Source: Acheta domesticus (lineage: Eukaryota; Arthropoda; Insecta; Orthoptera; Gryllidae). From it: DNA of 64,000 nt. The stretch lies in contig JAHLJT010009419.1 of the NCBI GenBank assembly GCA_031308135.1, positions 32,924,863 to 32,988,862 on the forward strand, written 5' to 3'. The notes beneath the pieces were generated by a model that was not told the DNA's origin, did not search any database, and was given only the letters and a program-made list of their open reading frames with translations. Made by a program: the position numbers and the translations under genes. Of this stretch, positions 24,601 through 36,600 are shown one piece after another; position 1 is the first letter of the stretch, and each line of letters starts with the position of its first letter.

Positions 24601-27600
24601 TCTAGACAACAACAAAATATTGGATGAAGAACAAAAGGGATGCCATAAGGTATCACGTGGATGCAAGGAACAACTGATAGTAGATTCCATCATTAGCAAC
24701 TCTGTAAAACAGAGAAAAGGATCATTGTATACCGCATACATAGACTATAAGAAAGCATTTGACAGTGTCCCACACACGTGGCTGAGTGAAGTGTTGGAAA
24801 TCTATGGGATTGAGAATCATGTGAAAGGATTCCTGAGATATGCAATGGATCACTGGAGTACTAACTTTGGCAAAACGGATGTTCAAGTTGGGAGTATTAA
24901 ACTCAAGAGAGGTATCTTCCAAGGTGACGCTCTCAGTCCTTTGTGGTTTGGTCTTGCTGTGAAACCACTAACATCGATGCTAAATCAGCAGGAGAGGGGA
25001 TTTAAACTGGAACAATCAGGAGCACAAGTCACCTTTTTTATATTGTAGTGATACCGAATCCATTACGGCTGCGAGCCTGAGAATTGCTCCGCGTCGCGCG
25101 ACAGAGGGGTCGACGGCGGCGCCAGGGTTCTGTCAGGCCACCCGCCGGACCCACCCCCTAAAATTCGTGACACCCAAGTGTCCCGCGGCCTGGGGGGTCT
25201 TCTCGTGCACGCAGCACTACAGTACTTTTCCGCGGCGCCCCTCGCCCTCCCCATCCTCCCTTGAGATTTTCGTTCCCCCTCCCCCCAGTCATTAATTTCT
25301 GCCCCTGTTTGACAGAAAATTGAAGCGAGAGAGAACGAGTGCAGGTTTCTCTCTCATTTCTCGGCCCCAAAAACTTCCGATGATTGGGCGGAATTATTCT
25401 ACGACGCAATACCCTTTCGCCAATAGCCGCCGGACGTAGGCAAAGCTCTAGAATGTTCTAGAACATTCTGAAGGAATTTGGTGGGGGAAGGGAGGCTCGA
25501 AGGACTTCGTGCAGGAGGCGGTCGAGACAGAAGGTGTGAGGCCATCACAGAGAGAGGGTGTGAGGCCGTCACAGAGAGAAGGTGAGAGGCGGTCAGGGGG
25601 ACGAGACGTTATTGTGGAGGCGCCCGGCGTCAGAGATAAAGTTTTGTTTCTTAGTTGGACTTATAAGAAAACGTTGAGTTTTCGAGGAGAATTTGTGCGC
25701 GGTTCTTAAATAAGTGTAGACCGCGGATTGTGAAAAGTTGTATTGACATTCTAATAGTTCAGAAAAAGTATCTGACTTGTGCTCGTGTTTGGAACATTAT
25801 CGTGGAACAATTTGATAATTCACGAACTTGCTACGAACTCTAAAGTACCGTGCGGTGAACCGAAAGTGACAAGGTCATTCAACTGAGCAGACATTATCTG
25901 ATCATTAGCGACAGGAAGTGAGGGGCGCTGTGTGTTGGGCCAGCACCTCTACAACCCCGTCTTCTACCTGGCTCGGCCCTGCGCGCCCCTTTGTGCGGCG
26001 TCCCACGACGCTCGCGCCGCCTCTGCCAGCCAGCTGGCGGCCCGAGGTCGTTCAACTCTGGTTTGTTGTGCACGCCGCCCCGCTAAGGCGGTATCTTTTT
26101 CGTTCTTTTGGCGCGCCTGTGGTCGAAAGGCATAAACAGTTTGGTGAACAATCTTTAATTACCTTTGACCGGGCGACGAAGAGAAGATTCCCGGCCGCGC
26201 TTGGCTGTCAAGAGGGAATCAGCGAAGAGGAAAATATTGTTCTTTTTACTGTAGTAATTTTCACTTTTCAATTTATTTTATTATTTTATGTGTGCATATC
26301 ATATTTTGGAATTGGGAAAAGGGGAGCATGCTCGCCGACATGAGTGGTAAAATCTTCATTTTTTTTAAATAAAGGCCACCTGTTTGTTAACATGAGTAAA
26401 AGTCTCTTATTTTACACCGGCCACCAACTTCCTCCATCTTCATCAATTTAGGCAAGCCTTTCTACCGACTGTGCGAGCCGGCTACCACGTCTACAGCGCC
26501 CAACCGACAGACGGGTAGTCGCAATATAGATGACTTGAAAGTGTATGCTGAAAACAAAAGTCATCTTCACAGCTTCCAAGATTGTGTAGGAAAATTCAGT
26601 AATGACGTGAACATGAAACTTGGCCTCGACAAGTGCAGAATTAGCTGTATGAATAAAGGAGAATGGGTTGAACATCCTGGATATGAAGTAAATAAAGAGC
26701 AAGGCGCCATCAAAGGAATGGCCGAGGAAGAGAATTACAAATATCTAGGATATTTGCAGTCTAAAGGGACAGAAGACAAACTTGCCAAGGAAATTGTGGG
26801 TAATAACTACATCCAGAGGGTGCGCGCCATCTTGAAGACTGAGTTGAGTGCACGCAACACAGCGAAAGCAATCAACATATATGCAGCATCACTTATTCCT
26901 TTGGAATACTAAAATGGGCCGACACCGAACTGAAGAACCTTGACATAAAAACAAGGAAAGAATTTTCTAAAGCAAGAGCACACGACCCACACAGTTAAAT
27001 TGAACGGTTCCATATGCCCTGGGCAGATGGAGGCAGAGGTATTCCTAGTGTCACGACCAGGCATTATAAGCAAGTAAAAAATTTTAGAGACTACTTCCTA
27101 CAGAAGGCAAAATCCAGTGAGTGGATGACTGCAATTATAAAGGGCAGATAGCAGAGCCACACCTCTTAAACTCTCCGACTTAATGTACGATCCTTTCTCG
27201 AAGATCCCCGCAAACGAACAACTAGAAAGATGGAGGAGTAAAGCCCTCCACGGCCGTTAAAGACACACATTAGAAGGCACTGAAATAAATCTGCAAGCTT
27301 CTTTAGCTTACCTGCAAACTGGTAACCTGTTTGCGGAAACGGAAGGCTTCATAATACGATTCAAGACCAGGCAACGAGAGCTTACTGCAAGTACATCATG
27401 CGTGAAAACGTACAAAATGCCAACTGCAGAATGTGTGACTAAAAATAGGGGATCGATCACATTATTTCTGGATGTTCAGTTTTAGCGCCAAAACAATATC
27501 TTGACAGGCATAATCGTGTGGCCAAGATAATAAGCCTGGTTCACAGGCAAAAGTATCTTGGAGATGAGAAGCAGGTGCCATACTACTCTTATGAACCACC

Positions 27601-30600
27601 GCCCATAAGAGAAGACGAGAACTGCAAACTTTACTAGAACCGCCCAATACTAACGGATAAACAAATCCCGAACAACATCCCGGTTATTGTATTGGTTTTG
27701 AAGACTGAAAGAAAAACCTACATTATCGATATTGCAGTCCCTCTACTAGCCAATCTGAAGAAAACGCACACGGAAAAAATTCACAAATACCTGCCATTGG
27801 CAGATGAAATCAAATTTGTGTGGGATTTGACAAAAGTCATAGTGGTACCAGTTGTTATTGGCGCTACAGATGAAATTCCCAACACCCTGAACAGCATTAT
27901 TGACATCTTAGACTTGCACCGTGATGTGCATAAATCGATCCAGATGTCCGTGATCTTGGACACCTGCAGTATTGTCCGAAGAATACTGGGAGAGTAGATG
28001 GGCAAGATACCACACAGAAATCTTACGTCCTTTGACTACACAGTCCCGGACTAAGATGTTGGCCTCCATTGGAGTGAAATAGAAGAAGAAGAAGAAGAAG
28101 AAGATGATGATGATGATGATGATAATAATAATAATAATAATCAGCAGAACAACTTGCAGACATCCAGAGAAACGCGGAGTACCTTCGATGGAACTATCCA
28201 CATGACGAACATTTAGAACTAATATCCCTGAAAACGATGGTCCTCTTGAAGGTTCATCTCTTCTAAATGAAACAACCGTCGGTGGTGAAAATTCATCTGG
28301 CCATGAGTTACATGATAAGGACATGATGAGGGACCTCCTACGACGCGAGACAGAATGAGTTCGGCGTGAAATATCACTCCTAGCCGAGGCATCTTCTAAA
28401 TGAAATCACACTTCTAGTCCAACAAACGGTAATAGACGGTACAAACGTAGAGAAGATTTCCGTGTACAGAACCGGTTGTTTGAAACAGACGCGAAGAGAT
28501 TCTATCGCAGTCTGACTCAAAAACCGAATGGCAATGCTGCTCCTCCTTCAAAAGATGACGTCGAAACATTTTGGGCAGGAATCTGGGAGGAACCTCCCCC
28601 AGGGGACGCCGCCTTAAAGTAGCACTGTCAGTGCGGGCGGGGAGGTTTGAGTGCTCCAATGAGGCTGAGGGCTCATGCAGCGGTTGCACGACTAATGAAT
28701 AGCGTGCTACTGGTAGGGTCACCCATGCTGCCTCAGCAGAGGAGTCAGACAAAGTGGCGTCCTACATCGACCCGTCACACCAATCCTCTTCCATGTTTCC
28801 TCTCACACCTATCCCTATGCTCCTCCCTCCGCAACTAGCGGTCCCTTTCGCGGATGGGGTATTTCTTCCACTTACTTGTACCTCATCCGTCTCTTTTATC
28901 TGTACTATTGGCTGCTCTAGGCCCCTTGTGGTTTTCGACCCCGACGCTATTAGGTTTCGAGGGCTAGGGAGTCATTCATTTTTTCACCTTCACTGTTCTT
29001 TGTCTTTCCTTCTAACTTATTGTCTTTTCTTTTCATACGGGCGTCGAAGCCAGGTAAAGGCAACCTCCCATGGCCTGGGAAGCATGGGAAACAAAATCCC
29101 TTGGTCCTCCTGTACGGGGGTTGAGGCGATGGGCCTGCACCTCATCACTCGGAAAAAATTACACCTGCAAAATTTCTCAGCAAAGCCTCGGAATATGGTG
29201 AACATAATATACGACGACTTTGGGCAAGGAAAAGGATTATGAGAATTGGAACGTGGAATATTCAAGGGCTATCAACCAAAGAGATAGAAGTATTCAAAGA
29301 AATTTTTAAAAAATCGTATGGATATTGTAGCACTTTCAGAAACAAAGAAAAAGGTAAAGGTTCAGAACAGAAGGGGGGATATATACATATTTACTCAGGG
29401 GTACCAAAGGATGAGAGAGGCCGTAGTGGTGTATCATTGGCAATACAGCAAAAGTACAGAAATAACAAAATCTTGGGAATAGATAAGTTATCGAATTCTG
29501 CAAGTTGAAATGGAACTCTACAGTTACACAGTTGTAGTAATTGGTGTATACGCCCCTAACGACGATGCAATTGCAAATGCTAAAGATGTTTTTTTAATGA
29601 ACTGACGACTCTGGGAACAATCAGTAAACGTAAGGAAATCATTTTACTAGGAGACTTCAATGGTAGAAGTGGCTGTCAAGTGAATGACTTGGTGGTGGGG
29701 CCATACAGTGAAAACAGATGAAATGATAACGGAGAGCGCCTAATAGAGCTATGTCGGCAAAACGCTCTGAAAATAACAAACGGATGGTTTAAACATAAAG
29801 ACATACATCGGTATACATGGATTCAACATATTCGTAAATTGAGGTCCATTATCGACTATGTTATTGTGAAACAGTGCAGTAAAATAAAAGTCAACGATGT
29901 ACGAGTAAAGAGGGGTCTAGAGTGCTATTCAGACCATTATGCCTTGGTATCTGAGATGTATTTTCCATTAAAAAAACCTTGTCGAGAGCCATATAATCAA
30001 AATTATGGCGGTGAGAGAGTAATGCCGGCTACCAGGTATAAACTTGAAAGTCTGGAGAAAGATTCTATAAAGTTTTTATATCAAGTGCGACTGGCTAACA
30101 AAATATTATCGGTTCAGGAAGGAACACCAGACGCAATGTATGAATCTTTGAAATGTTGTATCCATCAGTCTGCTTATGAAACCTAGGGTGAAAAAGAGGA
30201 TTGGCAAAAAAATAGAAAATGTACATTGTGGTGGAACAAAAGCACAAAGGCATTCGTAGAAAAGAAAAAACAAATGTATAGGAAGTGGTTATCAACAAAA
30301 GCGGATAGAGACAGAATAGAATATCAAAGAATCAGGAAAGAGACTCAAAGAGAAATCGGTAAAGCTAAGAATGAATACTGGGAAAAGACTTATGAGGAAG
30401 TGGATAGATGTCTAGGGAATACGAAATCTAAAACAGCTTAGAGAATAATAAAAGGAATGAGAATGGAAAACAAAGACAGGTCAGGAATAGTTCCAACTAG
30501 TATTCGGGAATGGGGTGACCATTTTAGGAATCTTTTAACTGAAAATAGAGCACAGTTTATGCATGTCTCTCAACAAGAAGAGACGCAAAACATAGAAACA

Positions 30601-33600
30601 CCAGTAATGCCTATTGTCCCAAATGAAATAAGAGCAGCCTTGGCCCTCATGAATAGAAAGGCCCCGAGGCCAGGTAATATCAGTGTAGAACTTTTAAAAT
30701 CAGCACTACATATACACAAAGACGCATCTTGGCTTCAATATGAAGTAGACGCTGCCAATGAACTCGTGGAAATAGTGGAACATGTTCACGGATTCTCGGA
30801 AGACGGGCTCTGCGAAGCAATTAAGAACATGGGAAACTGGAAATCCCTCGTGATTGATAAGATTCAGATTTATTGGATTAAGAAATTAACAGCATTACAT
30901 TCTCATGTAGCAAAGGCTATTAATAAAATTTTAGAAAACCCTCAGGAACTCCACGAATGGCTCACTCATGGCATCACGTATTTGCTACCCAAAGCGGGAG
31001 TCAGCTCTTTGGCGAAGAACTACAGGCCAATCACTGGCCTGCCAGTAATGTACAAACTTATAACTGCAGCCATAGCTGACAAAATGTATAGACATCTAGA
31101 GAAGAACCATCTGTTGCCAGTTGAACACAAAGGATGTTGTAAAGGTTCCTATGGTTGGAAATCTTACTTCTGAATAAAATCATTTTGAATGATGTAAAGA
31201 AACAAAAAGTAATTTGAACATGGCTTGGATTGACTACCAGAAGGCCTTTGACAGTGTACTACACGATTGGATTTTAAAGACTCTGGAGATCTAACGATTT
31301 CATCCTAGACTTATTGAGTTTTGCAAGGCTAGTATGGAGTCGTGGAGTACCAGTTTACTAATCCACAGCGGAAAGGGAGTAGTAGAAACAAGAAGTATTC
31401 AGTTTAACAGAGGAATTTTCCAAGGAGATTCGCTATCCGCTCTGTTGATTTGCATTAGTTTGATCTCACTATCGAGACAGTTGTCGCATACTGACTTTGG
31501 TTACAAGCTCCATGATGATGAAAGGCCTGTATCACATTTATTGTACATGGATGATCTTGAAGTGTTTGCTAAGAATGAAGTGATTCTCTCCCAAATGCTG
31601 TCCATCATCAATGAGTTTAGCAATGACATCTGCATGAAGTTGGGTCTTGACAAGTGAGCAAAAGTCAACTTAAAAAGGGGCAAAATGACCACGTCAGAGA
31701 ACATTGATGTTAATACGCACACTGTGATTCAAGATCTTGAGCCAGGTGTAACTTACAAATATCTGATGATAAAAAGAAACTAATTATTTGAAAAACACAT
31801 ACAGGTAGTCCTGCAATTGGAGAATGTGACTTGTGGGTTTCCAAATGAAAGAAACACCCTACCATTGTTGGGTCTCTAATGAAAACTTATATTTTATTTA
31901 GTTTCAAAACAGGATTTAATGGATGTAAACATGCCCAATATATACAGAAGAGTACATAAAAAAGATAAATATATGAATTACACTCAATGGGAAAATGCTT
32001 ATTTTTAAATAAGCATTTTGGAAAAGTATAGTCTTTTAGTCTCAGAGAAAATTCCAAATTTCCTAGCATAGTCTAACAAGACGTTGTTTGAACTTTAATT
32101 ATAATTTATTACCAAGCTTTATCACTTATTACAGGAACCTATTTATCAAATATTCAGAGAAAATTGGACATCTGTTGCCTTTTTGCTTCTTATCTTTATT
32201 AAATAATAATTTCAAATGACATCTTATTTTGGTTTATTTACTTCTTACCCTAAAATAAATTAACTGATTTAATTTTTTGCCTAACAAAAAATATCATCTC
32301 CACAAAATAATATTTTTTCAACACATTTGTTTCTCTACTGATTTTTTTGTTAACATTTGAAATTCTTAAAACGGACAAAATGCCACAATTCAATCTTTTT
32401 TAAATGCTTTGCATTGCTTTTTGATAAACATTTCTTTTACTATAAGTTTAAAACAGTACACATTTTGTCTACATTTTAAAGATGTTTGGTGCACATTATA
32501 CAGCATATTTTTACTGCATCCAAGCTCTAGGGATATTGAAGTAAGAGTATTTGCAACCAATCTCATTACTTACCACATGTCTGAATGTTGATAGCTGTTC
32601 TTCAAGTTTAAATATATCTTGTGCTTGGTCCATAAATCCAATTTGTTTCGCTAATTCACATAAGCACCTGTAAAAACATGCAAAACAAAATCACCATTTT
32701 AAAGAATAAAGCAGTATTCCCTAAGGTAGTTTCTGAACTATGCATACCTTCTTTAAAATTCAGGTAAGACATGCAAAAGAAAAACATTGCATGAATTTTT
32801 TGTAAAAGTACAACCTAATTTCATACAAAGATGTTTAACATGCAGTACTGAAACCAAAAGCATTATTTCAATGTATCAATTAAAAAAAAGAAAGAAATTT
32901 TAGATGTATAGTGTCAAGAAAGATATCCCTCACTCTTGAAGAGTTTGAGCAATCCTAAATGAAGAGTCCTTACCCAAAATGGATTTTTCAATCAAATAAC
33001 AGAAGCAATTTTCGAACTTTGAAGCATTCCAGTCACATTAACTTTGGGATCTTAAAGAAGATAAATTCATATTTTTTATTGCCACATTTATTAAATTAAC
33101 AATGTATTTAAAACTTCATTTCAGATGATATTCACACAAACTTCACAACAATGTCCATTTAATTATTATGCCAGTAACTTGCATCCAACCAATATGCCCA
33201 TAGCATGCAGACAGCCTCATGTTTGTATGCTGGTATATGATGCTTTCAAGGTATAAGACATGCAATTCTTCAAAAATATCTCAATTCAAGGATAGAACAG
33301 TGTAGGAGAAGAGCATAAGAAAACCTTATCACCTTATTCTGAGAAACCATTAAACCCATTCAGAAGAGAGAAACTTATAACTTGTCAAATACTATTTCCA
33401 TGACACACCAACACACCATCCATATCACTGAAAAAATTACAGTTGCTTCAAAATATCTACAGGAAGCTTTCAATACTGCAGTTCAGCCTGCTGTATCTCA
33501 ATATTTGTAAGATGGTCAATATTACACATTTATCCAAGTTCATAAGAGTGTGCATTAATTCCAACACAGAAGTCAACTGCAAATCTAAATCGAGGTGGAA

Positions 33601-36600
33601 AATGTAGCAGAAAAATACAAAGAAGTTTCTGAGCAACATAACAACAAAATCTGATCAGCAGAAATGGACATCTCTACAACCGCACCCCACAACACAGATC
33701 ATCCCGGCACACATCTATAAAAGAGGCCAAATTCACATAAATGAACAAGATGCTATAAATTAAGAGATCAAAAATTGTGTTTTCCACAACGTACTTATTG
33801 CTCCCTGGAACTTGATCTTCTGAAACACTCAGCTTCCTGAAGTCACAAGAAAAAACAATAAATATGAGGGCAAAAAGAGTCACAAACTACATCATATATT
33901 TAATGTAAATTCTAAAAAGCATGTGAGCTTTAATAGGAACATTGTATAGAGAACATAGAATTCAAAATGAATTTTTTTATTTTGTTTTTCTTGCTTCCTC
34001 ATTGTATCCATTGTACCTACCTTTCCAATTCAGCAAACCAATTGCCCTGATTATATACTGCCCTGATATACCCAGCACACTAATCGCTAAGACAATTTGT
34101 TTCACAAAACTTACATTTTATACATATATACAGTATTTTTTGAATTATTTAATATTTTTTAATACCAGAAGATAATTAAAGAAAACTGTCAGAACAAAAT
34201 TAGTCCAATATAGCTGGTGTAAGTTGGATCCCAAAACACAAAATAGGGCTCCCCCCCCCATGTTTTCCTCCTGTTCCCTTTCCCATGCTCTTTTTTTTTT
34301 ACTTATTTTTTTTTTTTTTTTTTTATTTTTTACATTGCCCACACCTCCTAAGGTGAAAAACAGATTCAAAATGCCAAACCATGACTTACAATTGAGGAAA
34401 AGTAAAATATCTGACAATCTATCTTTACTAAAATGCTCTTTTTTGAGAGATTTTATGCCACTGTAACTCACTATTTCCCCACAAAAATGCAAGCTGTATG
34501 CAACTTTCAAAGAAAGAAAAAAACCTTACTCAAGACATTTTAAATGTTTTTTCCCCATTGCTTGATCAATTGTGATAGCATATCGATCATAATTTAATCA
34601 TTATTTTACAAGACTATTTTTGATGACAGAACAATGCCAAATGTTTGACAGGATTTGGTTTCAGAAGACATTATGAAGATCACGATTGCAAAGAACAGGT
34701 ATTTATAGTCACCTCCTAAAAGATTAGTAGTATTAACTTCTACAAATCTCAAAACCCAACTTGCCATAGAAACAGAGAACTGACAAAAAGAAAAAAGAAA
34801 ATTGCTGAATAGTGCGATGCTCTTTCAGAAGTTGCACGCCACTGCAAAAAAGAGATTGCTGAAACTTATGCAAAAAATCTACAAAACAATATTGGTGGTA
34901 AATCAGTTTCTTGTAATTAGAAAAACACATATTTTAATGGTTTTTAAAATATTTCTACGTCTTCACAAAAGTAATTAATAAACAGAACATTAAAATAAAA
35001 ATTTAACTTTCTGACAATCTCATGAAGTTCATATTATTATAATTCATATTATCATCTTAATTCATATTATCCTTTTATAGTCAATACATTTTATACAAAT
35101 TAGTCTGTTCAATATAGGTTTTCTTCTTTTTCTTCTTCTCTTCTTTTTGTTAAGTTCTTGTCTTATTGCTAATAAGTTTTTCTCATTACTAACCCAGAAG
35201 GTCTGTCTCACTACTTCAAGAGCTGAATCTGAATGAAACACTCGAAAATAAAGCTCACTGATGCAGCAGCAAATAATGTAGTATAATAAATACTTTCCGC
35301 CCCTAATTCTAATAGGTTCAGGCAGAAACAACCCCCTCTCCCCCAATACAAAGAATGCACTACTCAATTAGCTCCCACATTAAATTAATTTTTCTTTTAA
35401 TTAAAGCATACAAACATTTTATCAGACATCTGATAACCTACAACTATTTATTACACTGTACAACCACAACAGAGGGAGTAAATAAAATTAATGAAATTGC
35501 ACATCAATTTAATCAGTAATATCTGTATTGTTGCAGTTGATGTGAATTGAGAAGAGGTGAGAATAAAGGGCAAGCCCTCACGAATATCATTCAATCAGAA
35601 TAATTTGACTTTATTCCTAGATGACTGTCATTGAATTGGGTCAATGAAATGAAATCAAATCTAAATACAGTAATTCCAACTCACATGACCTTCCTCAACT
35701 TATAAAAGCTCCTTGACAATGTACCTTTCTCATAATGAAAATTCAAAATGCAAAATTTTGTCAATAAGGTTGCCTCTTTTAATGGCCAAATCTTCAAATT
35801 AACTTTTCTAGCTTGAATCAGTACCACAACATAGGAATCAATATTAGTTAAGGGCGAAGTTTCACGGAGATCATTTTAAGGTCCAATTGTTTATTGCACA
35901 TTCAAGTGACTTCATGGTATCTCAGTGAACATCTCCGTGAATGTTAAAAGGACAAAATGTTAGACCAATCTCTCTGAACCTGCATCAAACACAGTAAGAC
36001 TTTATTTTAAAGTTCGCTTGGTATTGGACTTCATTTTTACAAACAGGATAAAGTATAAATTTCACTTATTGAGAAGACTTCAGAGCAGCTCAAAGTTCCC
36101 ACACCACTTAATAAAGAACCAACAATGTAAAATAAAGCAATCAACCTTGCAAATGGATCAAGATCTAATGATTTTAAAAAGTTTGAAAAGAAAGTTACAC
36201 ATCTGGATGGTGGTGAAATTCAAAAACAGTTCCCTTTTATGTAGTTTTCTTAAAATTCTTGGCCTACAGTACTAAATTTGTTAGCTGAAACTCAATGGGA
36301 GATGAGATTAACTTACCTCTTTCTAAATAGAACCATGATACACAAGTATAACAGCCTAAGAATGGCCAATTTTCAATTTCTTGTTTTGTTTATTTAATTT
36401 ATTTCCAAACCCCAATTTTGTTCCAGAAGTGGATACTTGAAAATTTTGGTAATGGTTAGAAACTAAACTTGCTAATGGCCAACCTCTTGAAAGTGTTTGA
36501 GCCATCTAAAGTGTAAAAAGTGAACAGTTCTTGTGACATTATTGCAAGGCTAGCATTATTCAACTTACCTTGTTCGAAATGACTTAATAATACTGGCCTT

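Larger units (their letters stand above)
25044..26523 (+). mobile_element. 1,480 bp solo LTR inserted in the R4 RT gene
   Basis: It begins TGTAGTGATACC and ends GTAGTCGCA, flanked by a 4-bp duplication ATAT (25040-25043 and 26524-26527). Removing it restores the TAT-ATA-GAT-GAC codons of the YIDD box. TG..CA ends with a 4-bp duplication fit a Ty3/gypsy-type LTR. Contents on the plus strand: a GC-rich 5' third, a heat-shock element at 25450-25469, a TATA-like TTATAAGA near 25660, and AATAAA at about 26369. No internal retroelement genes or second LTR are nearby, so it is a solo LTR. Confidence 0.88.
22658..28142 (+). mobile_element. R4/Dong-clade non-LTR retrotransposon, copy 1 (inactive, interrupted)
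   Basis: In order: 5' UTR (22658-23200); an ORF with a helical DNA-binding-like N-terminus (23203-23607); a decayed linker; a reverse transcriptase with YIDYKKAFDS and GIFQGDALSPL (24335-25043); the RT continued after a solo LTR (26528-26910); a C-terminal zinc-knuckle and restriction-like endonuclease region (27400-28000); and a GAA/GAT/AAT triplet tail. This architecture, plus (TAA)n on both sides, marks the R4/Dong clade. Many stops and frameshifts make it dead. It lies in TMEM94 intron 12, antisense to the gene. Confidence 0.88.
28596..30706 (+). mobile_element. RTE-type non-LTR segment (5' UTR, APE, start of RT; 3'-truncated)
   Basis: A G/C-rich leader precedes an apurinic-type endonuclease: MRIGTWNIQGLSTKEIEVF at 29239, RGRSGVSLAIQQKYRN, LLGDFNGRSGC (about 29647-29680) and a CYSDHYALVSEM motif (about 29922-29960, the catalytic SDH). 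Then a basic linker (30200-30450) and the beginning of an RT (RAALALMNRKAPRPGNISVE). This is the APE-RT layout of RTE/CFDP2-like elements. It ends abruptly after RT motif 1, unlike normal 5'-truncated insertions. Stops at several places. Confidence 0.8.
28143..31800 (+). mobile_element. R4/Dong-like copy 2, 5'-truncated, interrupted by an RTE-type segment
   Basis: The left part (28143-28595) encodes RREDFRVQNRLFETDAKRFY and ETFWAGIWEEP, the pre-RT region of R4-like proteins. The right part (from about 30709) continues with HKDASWLQYEVDAANELVE and an R4-type RT up to YKYL near 31760. Copy 1 has the same succession (FWQNVWGESVEH). About 2.1 kb of an RTE-type element separates the two. Frames are broken and the endonuclease end is missing. 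It lies in TMEM94 intron 12, antisense to the gene. Confidence 0.82.

Noticed and set aside
28143..31800. A single element with both AP endonuclease and R4-type RT (Dualen-like)
   Set aside because: RT motif 1 occurs twice, once of each lineage, and R4 pre-RT sequence lies both before and after the AP endonuclease. A fusion or insertion of two elements explains this better.
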